Assembly (NCBI GenBank): GCA_947579665.1
Contig: OX388351.1
Location: 52,956,939 to 53,020,938, forward strand
Source: Sympetrum striolatum
Lineage: Eukaryota; Arthropoda; Insecta; Odonata; Libellulidae
DNA: 64,000 bases
Reading direction: 5' to 3'
In this document: positions 46,651 to 59,115 of the stretch, in pieces
Layout: each line of letters opens with the position of its first letter
Position numbering within the stretch: the stretch's first letter is position 1
The notes under the pieces: generated by a model
The model's database searches: none
The model's input: the letters and a program-made list of their open reading frames with translations, nothing else
What the model was told of the DNA's origin: nothing
Made by a program: the position numbers and the translations under genes

Positions 46651-46660
46651 AAATTACCGG

Positions 46661-46755
46661 CTACGGTAGCGGAGTGGTTAGCGTGCAAGAACGTCAAGGT
46701 CCCGGGTTCGAATCCTGGCTAGTCAGATTTTTCTGGCTAGCCACTAGTGGATAAT
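46661..46755 (+). repeat. tRNA-derived SINE with structured 3' end
   Basis: The A-box-like TAGCGGAGTGG (46667) and full B box GGTTCGAATCC (46705-46715) are 38 bp apart, about six short of a tRNA, so part of the anticodon arm is missing. After the B box, GGCTAGTCAG (46717) and CTGGCTAGCC (46733) fold back, followed by the 10-bp palindrome CCACTAGTGG. The TCAGATTTTTC word after the B box links it to the SINEs at 17.7 and 40.2 kb. Confidence 0.6.
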
Positions 46756-46959
46756 ACTGTGTCTTTGTAAATAGTAATAATTATCGAAATGGATGTAATT
46801 GGTTTCCATTAGAGTAGTAATTACTATTATTAAATAAGCACGTTATGGCCTGTTTATTTGGCAAGTTGTAAGCTAAGTCTTCGCGTCATGTTAAGGTCAA
46901 GATTTTACTATTTTGAACATAATGCTTTGCGGTGCCGTCACCATAACTTCGCGACTTGG

Positions 46960-47510
46960 AGTAATGTGCAATTTTCAAACGATTCGCCACCGCAGATCGG
47001 ATTCGATCTCTGTTTTTACCCCGTCAGGAAGCCATCCCAGAATCCCAATTTCTGCGACAGCCCCCGTTGCTCAGGTAATATCCCCCCCTTCCTTTTTGCG
47101 GTGTGTTTTTTATCCGTTTCATCCCCGTCGAAGGGGAGTGAATTAGACTGACTCTCACGCGCCAGAAGAGCTCCCGAGGGGGTGGAATCGATAGAGGACC
47201 GCTAAGAAAGGGGTTGCGGTGGTGTGATCCGTAAAGGAGACTAACATCAAAAGACGCCGAACGCAATTACGTCGATGAAAGGGGTTTCCCCTATTCGCCA
47301 CAATCCCGGACCCTTAATTTTGATATCTAACACTTCCGAAGGGCACTTCATGCCGAAGAGGGTAGGAGTGAATTATCTCGACGCTTCCCGGTTTGCCTAT
47401 TTCTGGGAACCGTTTGTGGATTCTTCGATTGTGCATCGGTTGCCTTTTTCGGGTGATTGGAGAGATTGGAATATCAAATCGATGAATTTTCAGGTTTAAT
47501 ACACTTTGAT
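46960..47510. other. GC-richer, CpG-containing block
   Basis: Overlapping short frames on both strands match nothing. CCCCGTCGAAGGGG near 47126 forms a short hairpin. It belongs to the island series. Confidence 0.3.
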
Positions 47511-49639
47511 GGTAAGAATCTTAAAAGAAAAACTCGTTGTAACTTCCCCAGTATATATTTTTATCGAAAGGTTTCGTGTAAATATCATAACAGAAATATA
47601 TGTTGTGGAAGTTGGAAGAGGAACGAAGTGTTGCTTTTGAGATGGTTTCTAAAAAATTCCAATGAGTTAAGATTGACCGTATTTATTTTCCTATTATAGT
47701 ACTGTTAGCGTAATTTATTTATAGAAATAATACTAAATACGGACATGCTCAAAATGTTGATTTGTTGTTTTCAAGTTGTAGTATTTTGTTTGCAGGGTCA
47801 TTATAAAAGGACGATTTTACGATATCTTTTTCCTACTGATTTTTCTTTAACATTCTCCCCTCATTGTTAGAAATTTTATGATTGAGAGCGTAGGCGTGAT
47901 CTTTCGAAGTTTCTGAACATTTTTATCAGTTCGGAGAATGTAGAGTTTAATATTTTAATGGGAAACCTTGTCCTCTATCATCGCGATTGAATCTCATGCT
48001 TAAATAATGTAAAAAGAAGCGTTATTTTTTTTTCGTTTTCATTTTGAGTAGATTGTTTCTCTAGAAGTATTTTGCCTGTCTTAGATATTCTATTGTGAAT
48101 CAGTATTTAGAGTTAGAGTTTGGCAGTTTCAAATAATGTATCTATTGTCTATCTGTTCATAGATTGAAACTTCGTTAGTAATGATACAAATATGAATGTA
48201 ATACAAATTGGTATCGTACTATTCCCAGCTATTACTGTCTTTGAATAATTTCTTCATAGCAACGTCTTACATGTTTTTCAGATATAAAATTTGCTAACAA
48301 ATAAATCAACGCTAAATTATTATTATTAATGACATTATTTGGCGAAATTAGGAATTCTTCCTGATAGTTTTATACTGTATAACAGGAGAGGTGAAACAGT
48401 GTAGTATGGAATCCCATCATCGCAAATTGCCGATTTTCAGCGTAACGCAAACTCCACGTGGTAGATATGGCGGCGCCACCCTATATTGGCCCATTTGACT
48501 GTTTTTAAGACGTCAGAGGCGTCTGGTTTAATTTCGCTCCATCGCCTTCCGTTGTCAAAGGATTTTGGTAATGGGTTCCTTGTGATGGGATGTGGTTCGC
48601 ATTGGGATGATATGAACTACGGGAAAGGGTTAGCGATGGCTTGAGGGGGAAACCACACGCAGCTTGATATCTGCGGCGAATTAATTAGTTCATTTCCAGG
48701 CCACCCACAATGTCGTCGGCTCGCAGATTCCAATCGTTTCCTTTTGTACTTCTATGAACCGCGCCTCTCTAATCTTTTCGCTGCTCCCTTTGCTTTTTTA
48801 CCTCTGGGTGTTTCTCCTCAACAGAAACATGTAAACATGGGTAGCTGAGATATTTTGTTGAGTTTATTCCCTTTAACGTTCTATCATAGTTCGGAAAGTA
48901 CCCAGAAGACACTGTGTATAGGTGTAATATTTACTGATCGTATTAATGGTAAATTTGTTCAAACAAACTAGAAAGAATATTTAAATGCCAGCAGTTAAAT
49001 TTCAAATGGAAGGTTTCTTCCATTAATTAAAATTTAGTATAAAATATTGAATGAAAAATACCCTATTTAATTCCATTTTTAATTTTCCTTCAGCGCCCCA
49101 AATGATAAATATTACTTCCACAATATAGATAACTCACGCAGTTCTATTGCATGCTATGGATTTATTTTGCACATTCACTAATCTAAAAGCATTGGTTTAT
49201 GTTTCAGAACGTTACGCTTTTAAAATAGGTTATTTATCGATAGTAGATATTCATTGTAGTCTATCGATATGAAGCTGTTTGTAGTAACGAAACATTCATT
49301 TTTTATTAATAATTAACGATAATCTTTTATTAGTGAAATAAAAGAAACGATGTTTGATTAAATCCTTAAAAAATAATGATATATATAATATTCTGTTCGA
49401 GTTTTATTTAATTTCGTGAACTATGGGGAAAGATTTTACCTCCTTTATATTAATAAAATAAGGAAAATACGCACCTGATATCGTTATATTTTATTCTTTA
49501 CTATCGTTAATTTCAGAATATTAAGATTATTTCACAATTTCACTTCATCTTGCTGGAACGTTATTAAAAATTTTAGTTTTCGCAATTTCCGAACTTATTA
49601 GATTCTCACGATTACAGACCTGCCTTTTCGGCGTCATTT
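47511..49639. other. No assignable gene
   Basis: Mostly AT-rich. 48375-48860 is GC-richer and includes a TATAACAGGAG relative of the 10.9/39.6-kb repeat near 48380 and GGCGGCGCC near 48470. Confidence 0.35.
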
Positions 49640-50170
49640 GGCCTCAGTGCTAATATATCCCAGCTTTAGTAGCCTTTTTCAGCCCTTATTTGCATCCCTG
49701 GCTTATCTGCTCTGCCTTTCTTACGGTTACCTCGACAGAAGCATTGAAATCCCCCTCTGTCTTTTCATGTTCCCATAGAAGCAAAGAGAAGACGTCGGGG
49801 CCCTTATATGATGGGGCGGTAACCCTTTATGATGCCCCGCGGGGCCTCTCTTAATGACACCATCCTCGGAAATCTCTCTCACTCAATCCGAATAAGGGCC
49901 TTCCGGATCGGTGGCCCTTAAGGAGCGCGTGTCATGAGATTGGTGTTTTTTGGCCCCCCACATCGGAGAGATATATCTCCGGGCCATACAGCCCCCTCTA
50001 CGCCCCTACCTGTTGCGAGGAAGGAGTCGCTGGGCCGGGAAAAGGGTTTCCTGAAAAGAGGGATGAGTTTTTTATGGGTTGGGATCCTAAGCGTGCTTGA
50101 CCCTTCTGGGAGGATCGAGCTATCCGGAGATTTTAACTGTAGGTGGCGATTAACCCTTCCCGTAGAGTAA
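49640..50170. promoter_or_regulatory. GC-rich block with GCCCCGCGGGGC palindrome and homeodomain-like words
   Basis: A 12-bp perfect palindrome lies at 49834-49845. It is preceded by a GGGGC word (49813) that can pair with GCCCC (49834). Between and around them lie TTATATGATGG, TTTATGATG and TTAATGACACC, which resemble Hox/TALE-type binding words; such short words are common by chance. The 78-codon frame at 49934 has no known domain. It is a candidate enhancer. Confidence 0.3.
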
Positions 50171-51329
50171 GTAATCTCTCTGATGTAATTTGTAGGTTAT
50201 TTTGACATCTCTGCTACTGCAGAAAATTTGCGTTCATAAATTAGAAAAGGTTCTGTACAAGTCCAGCGTTTGGTGAATTGTCGACAAACCTATAAGGGTT
50301 ACCAAGAGTAGATGCTCATTAGGATGAGTGTTGGTAGGAGGTAGATTCGATTTTAGGTTGCTCAATTGATTTTGATATGATCCTATAATATGTTCTTGGA
50401 AGATTTATTCCAAATCATGAGGCAGCATTTATACATACGCCGATTCCATACTGCAAAAATCAGGACTTTATGGTGCCTATATATCTTGATACATCCCGAA
50501 GGACGTCACACAGGGTTAAAACGTTAATGTATTTTGTTATTTTAATCCGTATTTTCCTTGGAGTGGCCAATGAAACATAGGTTATTGAATAAGCTGTTTT
50601 GAAACCATACGTTTCTTTCCTCAACCCGTATTTTTCTTTACCAAACCTTTTGGTGTTTCACAAGGATGCAAGAACCTAACGACCTCTTGCAAACTAATCT
50701 CCATCAATCTCCTTCAATCTTTTAATTATTTTACATACTTATTTAAATTTACCGCAGACATCTGGAAGTTATACTGCGACGAAACGGTAATCGTTGATAT
50801 CACTGTGCAAATTCTAACACACACTTTTTGAAGTAATAAATATTACTTACTAAATTACCTCAACGGTCCATATAAAAGCATCACTCTTCAAATAAAATTT
50901 TATGACTCTTTATGAAAAATGGTATTAATATGGACCGTTCAGCAATGTGGTAGTTTGATAATTTTTTGAAGAAATATTCCTTTGTTTCATCCCTCTGTTT
51001 GATTTAACTTGCATCTTGGAAATTTCATTCAATGGTTATACTCGAGGGGAAATAAGGAAATGAAATGCAGGTCTTAGAGATATTTTCCGTTAGTATGAAA
51101 TTTCTCATAACTGAAATCGAGGATCAAAATATATACGGATTTCCATTTACCGAATGAAGAAATAAAATTAAAGAATCGGAATGTTTTTAGGAATTTCTGT
51201 AAGAAAAAGTTGTTCTGGTTTTCCAAGTTTTTTTCCCGACCTGATTAATTTATTTTGATTTTCAAGCGAATTATTGGTTGTTTTGTCTTGTTGGGGATTG
51301 TCGTCCTCATACACGCGCTATTCTTCGAA
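50171..51329. other. No gene; contains a small inverted-repeat element
   Basis: AACGGTCCATAT (50862-50873) and its exact complement (50928-50939) enclose 54 bp whose middle is the palindrome ATAAAATTTTAT. Just to the left, AAGTAATA and TATTACTT (50831-50848) form a second hairpin. It could be a 78-bp MITE or a hairpin RNA. The rest is AT-rich. Confidence 0.35.
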
Positions 51330-51835
51330 TATATTGAATAGAAAATTCACGACCCGAAATCAACAAGCCGTGTCAGCCTCATTTGAAAGATTGCCCTCCA
51401 TTTCTCCGAATCAAGCATTTTGGTAATGTTCAACACAGCTTAACGCTTACGATTCCCACAATCTCACAAATCTGGGAAAAGCTCGCGTGGATGTCTCTGA
51501 ATCTTTCGAAATTACTTTTCCGCTAGAGATGCTCTTTTGAAATCCCCTATGAAATAGATTCGATCTGCCCTCTGGAATACTTGACACGTGCCGTCAGGGC
51601 AATTAGCCGAGCAGGAAGCGGCGGGATATGGGGATAATTAAGGTGAGACCCTGAATTCCTTGGGTTGGACTTCGGTCTTCCCTGTTTATCGATGGGCGAC
51701 TCTTTTTAAATGTATCGTTGCAGAAGAGTCGGTGCGATGCGCGAGCTGGTGAAAAATACGAAATTGAAATTCCAGGGGGTTTGATTTTTGAACGGGATTT
51801 TCCGTGTGACATGACACTTGTGTTGCTTGGGGAAT
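51330..51835. other. Mixed GC-richer block
   Basis: A modestly GC-richer block with frequent TCGAA/TTCGA words. The 69-codon frame on the minus strand (51603-51812) shows no domain. Confidence 0.25.
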
Positions 51836-51955
51836 ACCTAGTTAATAATAGTTAGTAATAATATTTTTTCGCAACATCATATTTCGCCATGGCCCGTCTA
51901 AGCATCTTTAAAACTCTAGTACCCTCCATTTAACATAATTTTTATTATTAAGAAA

Positions 51956-52194
51956 TTGATTTATTCACTGAATGAAGTCTACACGACAACTTATTCAGGT
52001 CTTAGGTGCTAAAACTATATAATTATATATTAAATAATCAAATTATTAATATAAAAATAAGTTATTATGTTAAAAAATAAAAAATTTAATTATTATATTA
52101 AACATTGAATCGATATATAAAAATTAGCATTATATCATAATATTAACAAATTAAATTATTCACTACGTAAAGTTCACACCACAAGTTGCTCAGG
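51956..52194 (+). repeat. Diverged direct repeat flanking an AT-rich core
   Basis: TT-ATTTATTCACT followed by a GAAGTCTACAC/AAGTTCACAC word and ACAA-TT-TCAGG occurs at 51956-52000 and 52151-52194. The roughly 150 bp between is almost pure A/T with many ATTAT words. A related ACACCACAAGT word occurs near 19457. The pair could be the ends of a decayed element or an old duplication. Confidence 0.3.
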
Positions 52195-53239
52195 ATAAAA
52201 TTCGTCAGTTTTAGGATATAAAAATCAGGAAGTCTTCTAGAAAAAGTATATTTTTAAGACATGAGTGATATTTTACATTGCTCCTCTTAACTATCAAATT
52301 GATCTCGTGCGAGGCGTAGGCTCACGTTGGATAATGCATGGGAACTATTAATGCGGTAACTGTATGTTTAATAACTAATTTTGTCATGTTTAATTCCCAT
52401 TTGTCCAATTTTTATGAATGGATGATGTAGTTTATTTCAAGCCTTCTGACCATTTTCTTTCCAATTGATTTCTGCAGATTTGGATGAATTACATACACTT
52501 ATCCATACCGGTATGTGGTATTGATCCCTATTGGTTATAACAAGTTTAATGATAATTTTCAAAAAAATATTTTTTTAGAAAGGAAAGAACTTTGTAATAT
52601 CCACTGAAACAATGATTAATGAAACTGTTGTTATTTTTTCCAAGTATGGCATCTTTCTTCAACGTTGAGCTTGAGCATATCAGAGAAATAGCTTTCAAAA
52701 TATTTTTTTTAATATCCCCGAAGTTTATTTGATGATTATTTTTGTCTTTAAGTATCTCTCTTTTCAACTTAAACTTGCCTATTTTAATTTTCAAGCGTGA
52801 AATATTAAGGATTTTTTGTACTTTATTTGAAATAAATTTATATCGAAAGGAAATGATTTCTTTTAGGAGACTTATTATAAAAAAATTGAGTCTATAGTAA
52901 TTTTATGAAATAAAGTGGAAATAGGAATATAAAGGGATAAATTCTTTAGTAAAATATTGGAGAGGCTCTGCCAAAGGGAGTCGTGAAATTACAAGAGAAC
53001 CTTTATATTTTGTTTTAGAATATTCGTTCATGTACGACTTAATGAATTCATCTCATACACTTTCCATATTCTCTTCTAGTAATATTTTCAGCAGTATTAT
53101 ATTTGGCATAAAACCCAATCATGATGACAGAAAATCTATTTTATTTACAATATGGCATTTTTCATTATTTGATTATATACTGGGTGAAATTCTTGCCGAA
53201 AATTCCATAGAATTTCCACTTTTAGGATTTTTTATTTCT
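52195..53239. other. AT-rich tract, nothing recognised
   Basis: K/N/F/I-rich chance frames only (for example 52546-52794 and 53030-53242). Confidence 0.4.
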
Positions 53240-53960
53240 TAAACGAATTCTCTGAACCTCCGGCCGTAATTCTTTTCTGTATTTACTGTCCAAGTCTCCA
53301 TTCCGCCATTGGAAACTTCATTACACGATTCAGCGCACGAGGAGCATCTAGTTTAAAGAAATTTCAATATCAAAAGATTGACGAAATTCCGCGAAAAAAT
53401 TACAATCGCGTCTGCAATGGCTCGCGCCCGGATTGGAATCGAAAAAAAAGGCGAAATATTTCGCATTCCTCGTCATCCGTGTTTCGCGATTTTTTTTTAA
53501 TCGGGGCGGAGAGTTTCGATCGTGTATTGTCATACGGACGGGTCCACCCTTTTTTTTCGTTCGTCTGGCGACTCGCGCACCATCTACTTCCCGGTATCCG
53601 AATCTCGCGTGCCTGCGAATGAGTAATCAAAGTCCCCATTTGGAGGAGCAGAACAATGGTGACCTCGGGAGGGAGGGGAAATAATGCAGATGGCCGTGGG
53701 GTTGTTATAGGTGCGCGGGGGGAGTCGGAGGTCGTCCCGAGCGGGGGCACGGGAGGGCGGGTTCACAGTCACGGTGTCCGAGCACGGAGGCGACTCTACG
53801 GCCGGAAGCACGCTCCAACGGCCCCTCTCCGCCCCATGACAGAGACTACCTACTTTTCCTGCTAAACTCGCCGCCCCGGACGCTTTGCCTAAAATTTCTC
53901 TTTGATTTTGGATCTTCGTTTTCGTCCGATCGCGATTTTTCCGCACATTTCTCCCGGTCC
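53240..53960. promoter_or_regulatory. CpG-rich island with canonical G-quadruplex motif
   Basis: The CpG density at 53640-53880 is the highest in the window. GGGGG-cac-GGG-a-GGG-c-GGG at 53743-53761 satisfies the G3+N1-7 quadruplex rule, and GGGAGGGAGGGG lies at about 53667. Frames of 69-120 codons overlap on both strands and are G/R/P-rich with no known domain. Abrupt CpG-rich, G-rich segments in AT-rich DNA often mark promoters, but no core-promoter element can be tied to a gene here. Confidence 0.35.
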
Positions 53961-54128
53961 GAATTTATTCTTTCTCCCAAAGGGTGTGAGACATGGATCG
54001 GAACACATCGAATGAACAGAGTCTATCTAGATGTTCATTGGGGAAGCGTAGTCAGAAGTCGTCTTGTTGGAAATAAGGGAACCACGCGTTTTAGGATATA
54101 TATCGCGAATAGACACGGGGTTTATGCG

Positions 54129-54177
54129 TTAGATGGAAGAGGAGACATTTAGTCTCAATCCAGCCCAAATAAAGACA
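54129..54177 (+). repeat. LINE 3'-end hairpin repeat, copy 4 (tail-to-tail pair)
   Basis: TTAGATGGAAGAGGAGAC, loop, GTCTCAATCCAGCCCAAAT and AAAGAC. The stem is five base pairs. It is followed by an ATT-rich remnant tail and, 52 bp further on, by the inverted copy 5. Confidence 0.6.
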
Positions 54178-54228
54178 ATTCATTATAATTAGTCACCAAT
54201 ACAGTATAATAGTACAGTTGACGCTAAC

Positions 54229-54297
54229 ATATTATTATTATTAAAGTCTTTATTAAAGGCGAGATTGAGACTGAAAAGTCTCTTCTTCCATCTAACC
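54229..54297 (-). repeat. LINE 3'-end hairpin repeat, copy 5, with (TAA)n tail
   Basis: On the minus strand: GGTTAGATGGAAGAAGAGACT, loop TTTC, AGTCTCAATCTCGCC, then AATAAAGAC and several TAA units at 54243-54229. The full six-pair stem is kept. With copy 4 it makes a tail-to-tail arrangement, so transcripts through the site could fold on themselves. Confidence 0.65.
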
Positions 54298-54299
54298 TT

Positions 54300-54899
54300 T
54301 CGTCAATGGTATTACATATATGTATAAAATTCAGGAAATTATAAGGAATTAATAATTATTTATTATCTCGGAAGACGACTGAAATAGATGGTATAATCAA
54401 GTTTTGAAGTTGTCACTTAGTGAACTATGTTATAAATTACTATCTCATGTTAAATTTATATTAAAAAGTAAGACCTTACCAATTCTAGTAAGTTGGATAT
54501 CGAGATTTTGAGGTAAAGACTGCGCTGATTCTGAGTGATGTCAATCGTTACTTTAATTAGTAAGGAATATCTCAATTTTAATTTTGCCTGCTTTGAGTAC
54601 ACAAAGCTTTTAACATTTTCATAGAAAAATTATAGATGATTCCTTATTTTAATTCGCCTCTGTTTATGTTATTGCTAATAGTTGACATATTGATCCTGAT
54701 TAATGCAGTACAGCGGCACTGAAAATTAAAATTTTCACAACAATCAATGAATTTGAGCAAAATTAATAAATTGATCAGTATCGATTATACCTAGGCAGCT
54801 TTCTTGATATCACGGGCACGAACTATACGAAAACAAAAGTAATTTAAAACTAAATGTCGCTCCATCTTGTATAACATAAATTAATGTAATCCTTTTATT
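54300..54899. other. No assignable feature
   Basis: AT-rich sequence; any LINE body belonging to copy 5 (higher coordinates) is not recognisable. Confidence 0.35.
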
Positions 54900-55300
54900 A
54901 AGATATGGTAGCAGTTGGAGGCCCTAGATTTTTAACTAGGACCATCCTGTTCCAGGATCAGATTTTTCCGAACTGGAGTTCATCTCTCGTTTCACCTTTT
55001 GCAGCTCTTATTTCATTTAATTTTTTCTCCTCCCATTCGGAACACCTCTCTTGTTATTTACGCCGTTTTTCTCTCCCCTTTGTTCCCTTTGACCCGCCCT
55101 CAACAGACAGGCGCGCCTTTGGGTGGCGACCCTCTTCCCAATGACTCACGGGCGAAATGAGCCCGCGTTGGAATCTCTCTGTCGCATTGTTTGCTATCAG
55201 TTTGACCCGCTCTGTCCCCGTTTCAAGTGGAGGAGTATGACAGAACTGCTTATCAACGAGCGCAGGCGATGCTAGCAATTTAGCGTAGCTCTCTCGGGAG
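54900..55300. other. GC-richer block
   Basis: CT-rich and CpG-containing, with complementary frames at 54905-55278 and no known domain. Confidence 0.25.
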
Positions 55301-57669
55301 AGGAAAGAGTAGATTTTGGGTTGGGAATCCTATTCTCTGGAGGCTGTATTTCCCCATTGTTTCCTATGCTGTACATGATTTTCCATTCTGTTTTCTACAA
55401 AAGTTGAAAACGGCATATTCTTGTAGATTTTCCATTATGAGTTCGTAGCCAAAAGAAATTAGCTACAGCATTAGCCGTATTTATGAAGGATGGAAAAATA
55501 CTTCTATTTCTCTAAAGTAATCATCTCGGAGGCTTGTTTCTACCTCCGATTTCCACAACCATCCACTACCAAAGGCTTGGCAGAAGTCTTACTACACAAG
55601 ATGATGAGTGAGATACTTTGCTCTTACCTTTCTCACTTAGATAAGACGAAATGTGTAGAACACGTTTACATAAATGTAGAACTGTTTTCTTATGATAATT
55701 TCGTAATCTTTTGATGGATAATTGATCTAAATTTGAAGAATAAATTAATAAATTATTTATGTCAGGCAAAATGAAGTACCCTCTCCCATTTAAGCTCATT
55801 TAAAAATATGTCTAAATTAAAACAATAGAGAACAGGAATTATTTAGTTATCGGTACAAAAAATCTTGGTGAAACTTAGGGAAAAGAATTCACTTTAGTAA
55901 AACACCGATAAATAATGGGCTGAAGAGAGATTACTAAATAAGAGTAATCAGCGTCATTCACAGGGTGATGATATTTTTACGTCAATTATAGCGTACAGTT
56001 GTATCGACGATTGGAAGTAGAATACAATTTTTATAAAAATACAAACTGTATTTGGTTTCGTTAAATATACATGGAAACACTAATCGTTACCCTATTTCTC
56101 TTTCCTACTAACAAGAGTAGTCATCCTCTTCTACAGTAAACTTTTTTATCTTAACTAACAAGAACACAACTTTTATTAAATTTACATATTAGCCCGATTT
56201 GGTTCAATTTCTTCAGAAAGTAAAACTAGATTTTTTCCTAAGTCATATTTACTCCAAATAATGTCATGACTTCTAAATATTTTTCTTCTTTCAGGAATAC
56301 TCTAATAGTATTCCAATCCGCATATTAGAAAAACTGAAAACAAAGTTATTAGTCACTGATCTAGACATTCACGTGATAATGAATCCAAAATTATAATTTC
56401 GATTCCATGAAAAAAGGAGATACTTTAAATACTTTCAAGAAAAATTAATAATCTTTTCGAAAATAATGGCAGGTTCACTTCGCTTCCTGGAAGCATCGAC
56501 CCGTCTCTAGAATTTCAAACTTTAATCAGATGGAATCGTATATATTTAGCTCTCCAGAAATAATTTAATTAGCCTTTTCAGCGTGCGTGTTATTCTCGTC
56601 TGTAATTTCCTGTCTGAATCAACACAAACATTCCTTTTCTTTTAATGCATTCGTCGGATGAATTAATGAGCTGCTTCATATGATCCTCTTAACTGTATCA
56701 ATGCATCTTGTTTGAACTAGTTCTTGCCAATTCATTTGAATGAGTGAATTTTGAATAACTAACGACCCGTGATTTTGGTGGTAGATAGTATCTTTTTCGT
56801 CTGCAGTTTTGAATTATGGAATCATATATCACCCCCCGTGTGCAGAAAGTTGCAGTCAAATATAAAACCTTATTGCTATTTCTAGTAGAGGTATTGTGAC
56901 AACCGATGACTTAGTAGCCATAATTCTAAACTTATCTAAATATCTCTCAACGTTTCTTGTCGTGTCTTTTACTTGTCCTTATTGTAATGTATGATTAATT
57001 TGATCGAAGTCAGGAAAAGTTTTTTTTTCGTTAAGCATATATATCTTATATAAATGTCGCATTTGGGAATCCTGATTATTTTTATTTTTTTTTCGTTTTC
57101 CATTGAAAACATTTCTGATGTCATATTCCATTTAATTTAAGGTTATTACAGTCGACCTATTCAGATCCGAGGCAGTATTTAGTTCCTGAAAACCATAATT
57201 CAGTACTCTTGGGAATGAATTTGTTCGCTCCTTTGGTTTTTATTTATATTACGTCAATTTAAAATATTTCTCACGTTTTTTCCCCGGACATTTCATTATA
57301 TAATTTCTTCAACTACTGCAGTTTTAGTTCTTCTATTCATATATCATCACAGCGTATTTTGACTACTTTTGCTGTATTTTTTATAATATCGTTTTATTTT
57401 TTTATATATCTTATGATTTTTTTTCTTTACCTCTGTTCACTATCACCTTTATGAAGTATAATATGCAGGGCAGAGCATTTTGCTACTTTTCCGCAAAACT
57501 TCTCAATTCAAAAATACAGTTTATTCAGCAGTACCAATTTCATTTCCTCTTCTGAACGTTTGAGAAACTAATCTACTAGATAAATTTATCTTGGTTCTAT
57601 TCTTGGTGGAAGATGATTAATATTTGCTTTCTATAAACATAAATAAAAAGTCATTAATTACCTCATTTT
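55301..57669. other. AT-rich tract, nothing recognised
   Basis: About 2.4 kb with short chance frames. No RNA gene or shared repeat was recognised. Confidence 0.4.
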
Positions 57670-58160
57670 TCAGTATTTTTTCATCCATTTTCTGTTGTGC
57701 TATTTCATCCTTACTCTTTCTCTTCTCTTTCCCCTTCTAATCTCCGTTTCTCCTAAATTCTATCTCCTTCTCTCCCTTCCTCCTTTATCCATTATCTCCC
57801 TTCGCAGTTGTCGTTTACACTTATCGCCACTTCGCTACTCATGCGCATGGAGCCGAGGATTGGATAAAGGATTGGAAAATCGTAACACTCGTTCCCCTTA
57901 TCACTCGCACACACTTCTCCCCCCGATCGCCGCTAATTAAGTCGTATCGATAAGAGCACCAATTAAGTGTCCCGTGGGAACCCCGAAGATAACGAGGGTT
58001 TTGATTTTTTTTCGCGTTGCTTTTGGTCAGAAAGTGCCTCCTTTGGGTATACCCCTATCGCTTTCCTGTGTTAGAAATATCCCTGTGGTTAGTTCTTGGG
58101 TTAGGCGAGATAAGGATTTCTAGGGAACGGAAGGCGGGTCACCTTGGTGTTTCTTAGGGT
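57670..58160. other. CT-rich then CpG-containing block
   Basis: A pyrimidine-rich run (57690-57800) leads into a GC-richer part with several TCG/CGA words. The 81-codon frame at 57695 is L/S/P-rich, as expected of a pyrimidine tract. Confidence 0.25.
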
Positions 58161-58780
58161 TTCTTTAGGAAGGGCTGGGTCCTTATCTTGAATGGACAAT
58201 TTGGAGCCTTGTGTCTGACTGACATGTGAACAGGAACTGATTGTGTGTTTTCCCATGTAATTCTATGATGAATTCTTTTTTTATAACTAAATGTTATGAT
58301 TGTATATTAATGAACAAGTTAGATTTTACGTTAACTTTTCTTTCGCAACTGTAACTAAAATTAATTTTAATCGTAAGCAAATTATTTAATTTTCCTTGGT
58401 AGCTACATTCCTATATTTTACATCACAATTGATACTCAGTCTCTAATTAGATCGATACAGCTATATGATATTGTATTTAAATCTATTAGCGCTAATTAAT
58501 TTACTGTTGTTATTGTTCACCCAATGAAAACATGACTACTGGGTAAGATGAAATTTTACTTCGATGAACTAAACATCTTCTTTCATTCAGAAGACTTTGA
58601 CCGTATTCAGCGCCGAGGGAAAATTCACGTAGTAAAATAGAGGAGTAACTAAATACATTTCTACAAGTCGATTAAGGAAGGCATAACTGTACAGTGAAAA
58701 TATAGGAATAAATATTACACTTATGGTAATGGAAATTGTTATACGTTGATATTTTTCTGTGGTAAAAATTAACTCAGTTT

Positions 58781-59090
58781 TTTACTCCACGATACTTTTT
58801 TTCCACATTCCGTCTCTATTTCCACATTAGTAATTAAAAAATCTGTGTACATTCATATAAGATTGTAAATTCATTAGTTGTTGAAATCTATATGTACATT
58901 TGATCTATTTAGTCTGTGTACATTGTTGGTTATTTCTATTTTTACTCCACAGTACCATTCTTTTTTCCATATTCCGTCTCTATTTTCACATTAGTAGTTA
59001 AAAACTCTGTGTACATTCATTAGTTGTTAAAATCTATATGTATATTTGATCTATTTAGTCTGTGTACATTGTTGGTTATTTCTATTTTTC
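58781..59090 (+). repeat. Tandem duplication, unit about 160 bp
   Basis: Unit 1 (58781-58940) and unit 2 (58941 to about 59090) both start TTTACTCCAC and share ATTCCGTCTCTATTT, TCTGTGTACATTCAT, GAAATCTATATGTA-like text and TTTAGTCTGTGTACATTG in order. Unit 2 lacks about 20 bp present in unit 1 and differs by scattered substitutions, so the duplication is not recent. It ends about 25 bp before a LINE-tail hairpin copy, which suggests repeat units inside a LINE 3' UTR. Confidence 0.65.
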
Positions 59091-59115
59091 ATGTGCGTTG
59101 CATTAGACTAGAGTC

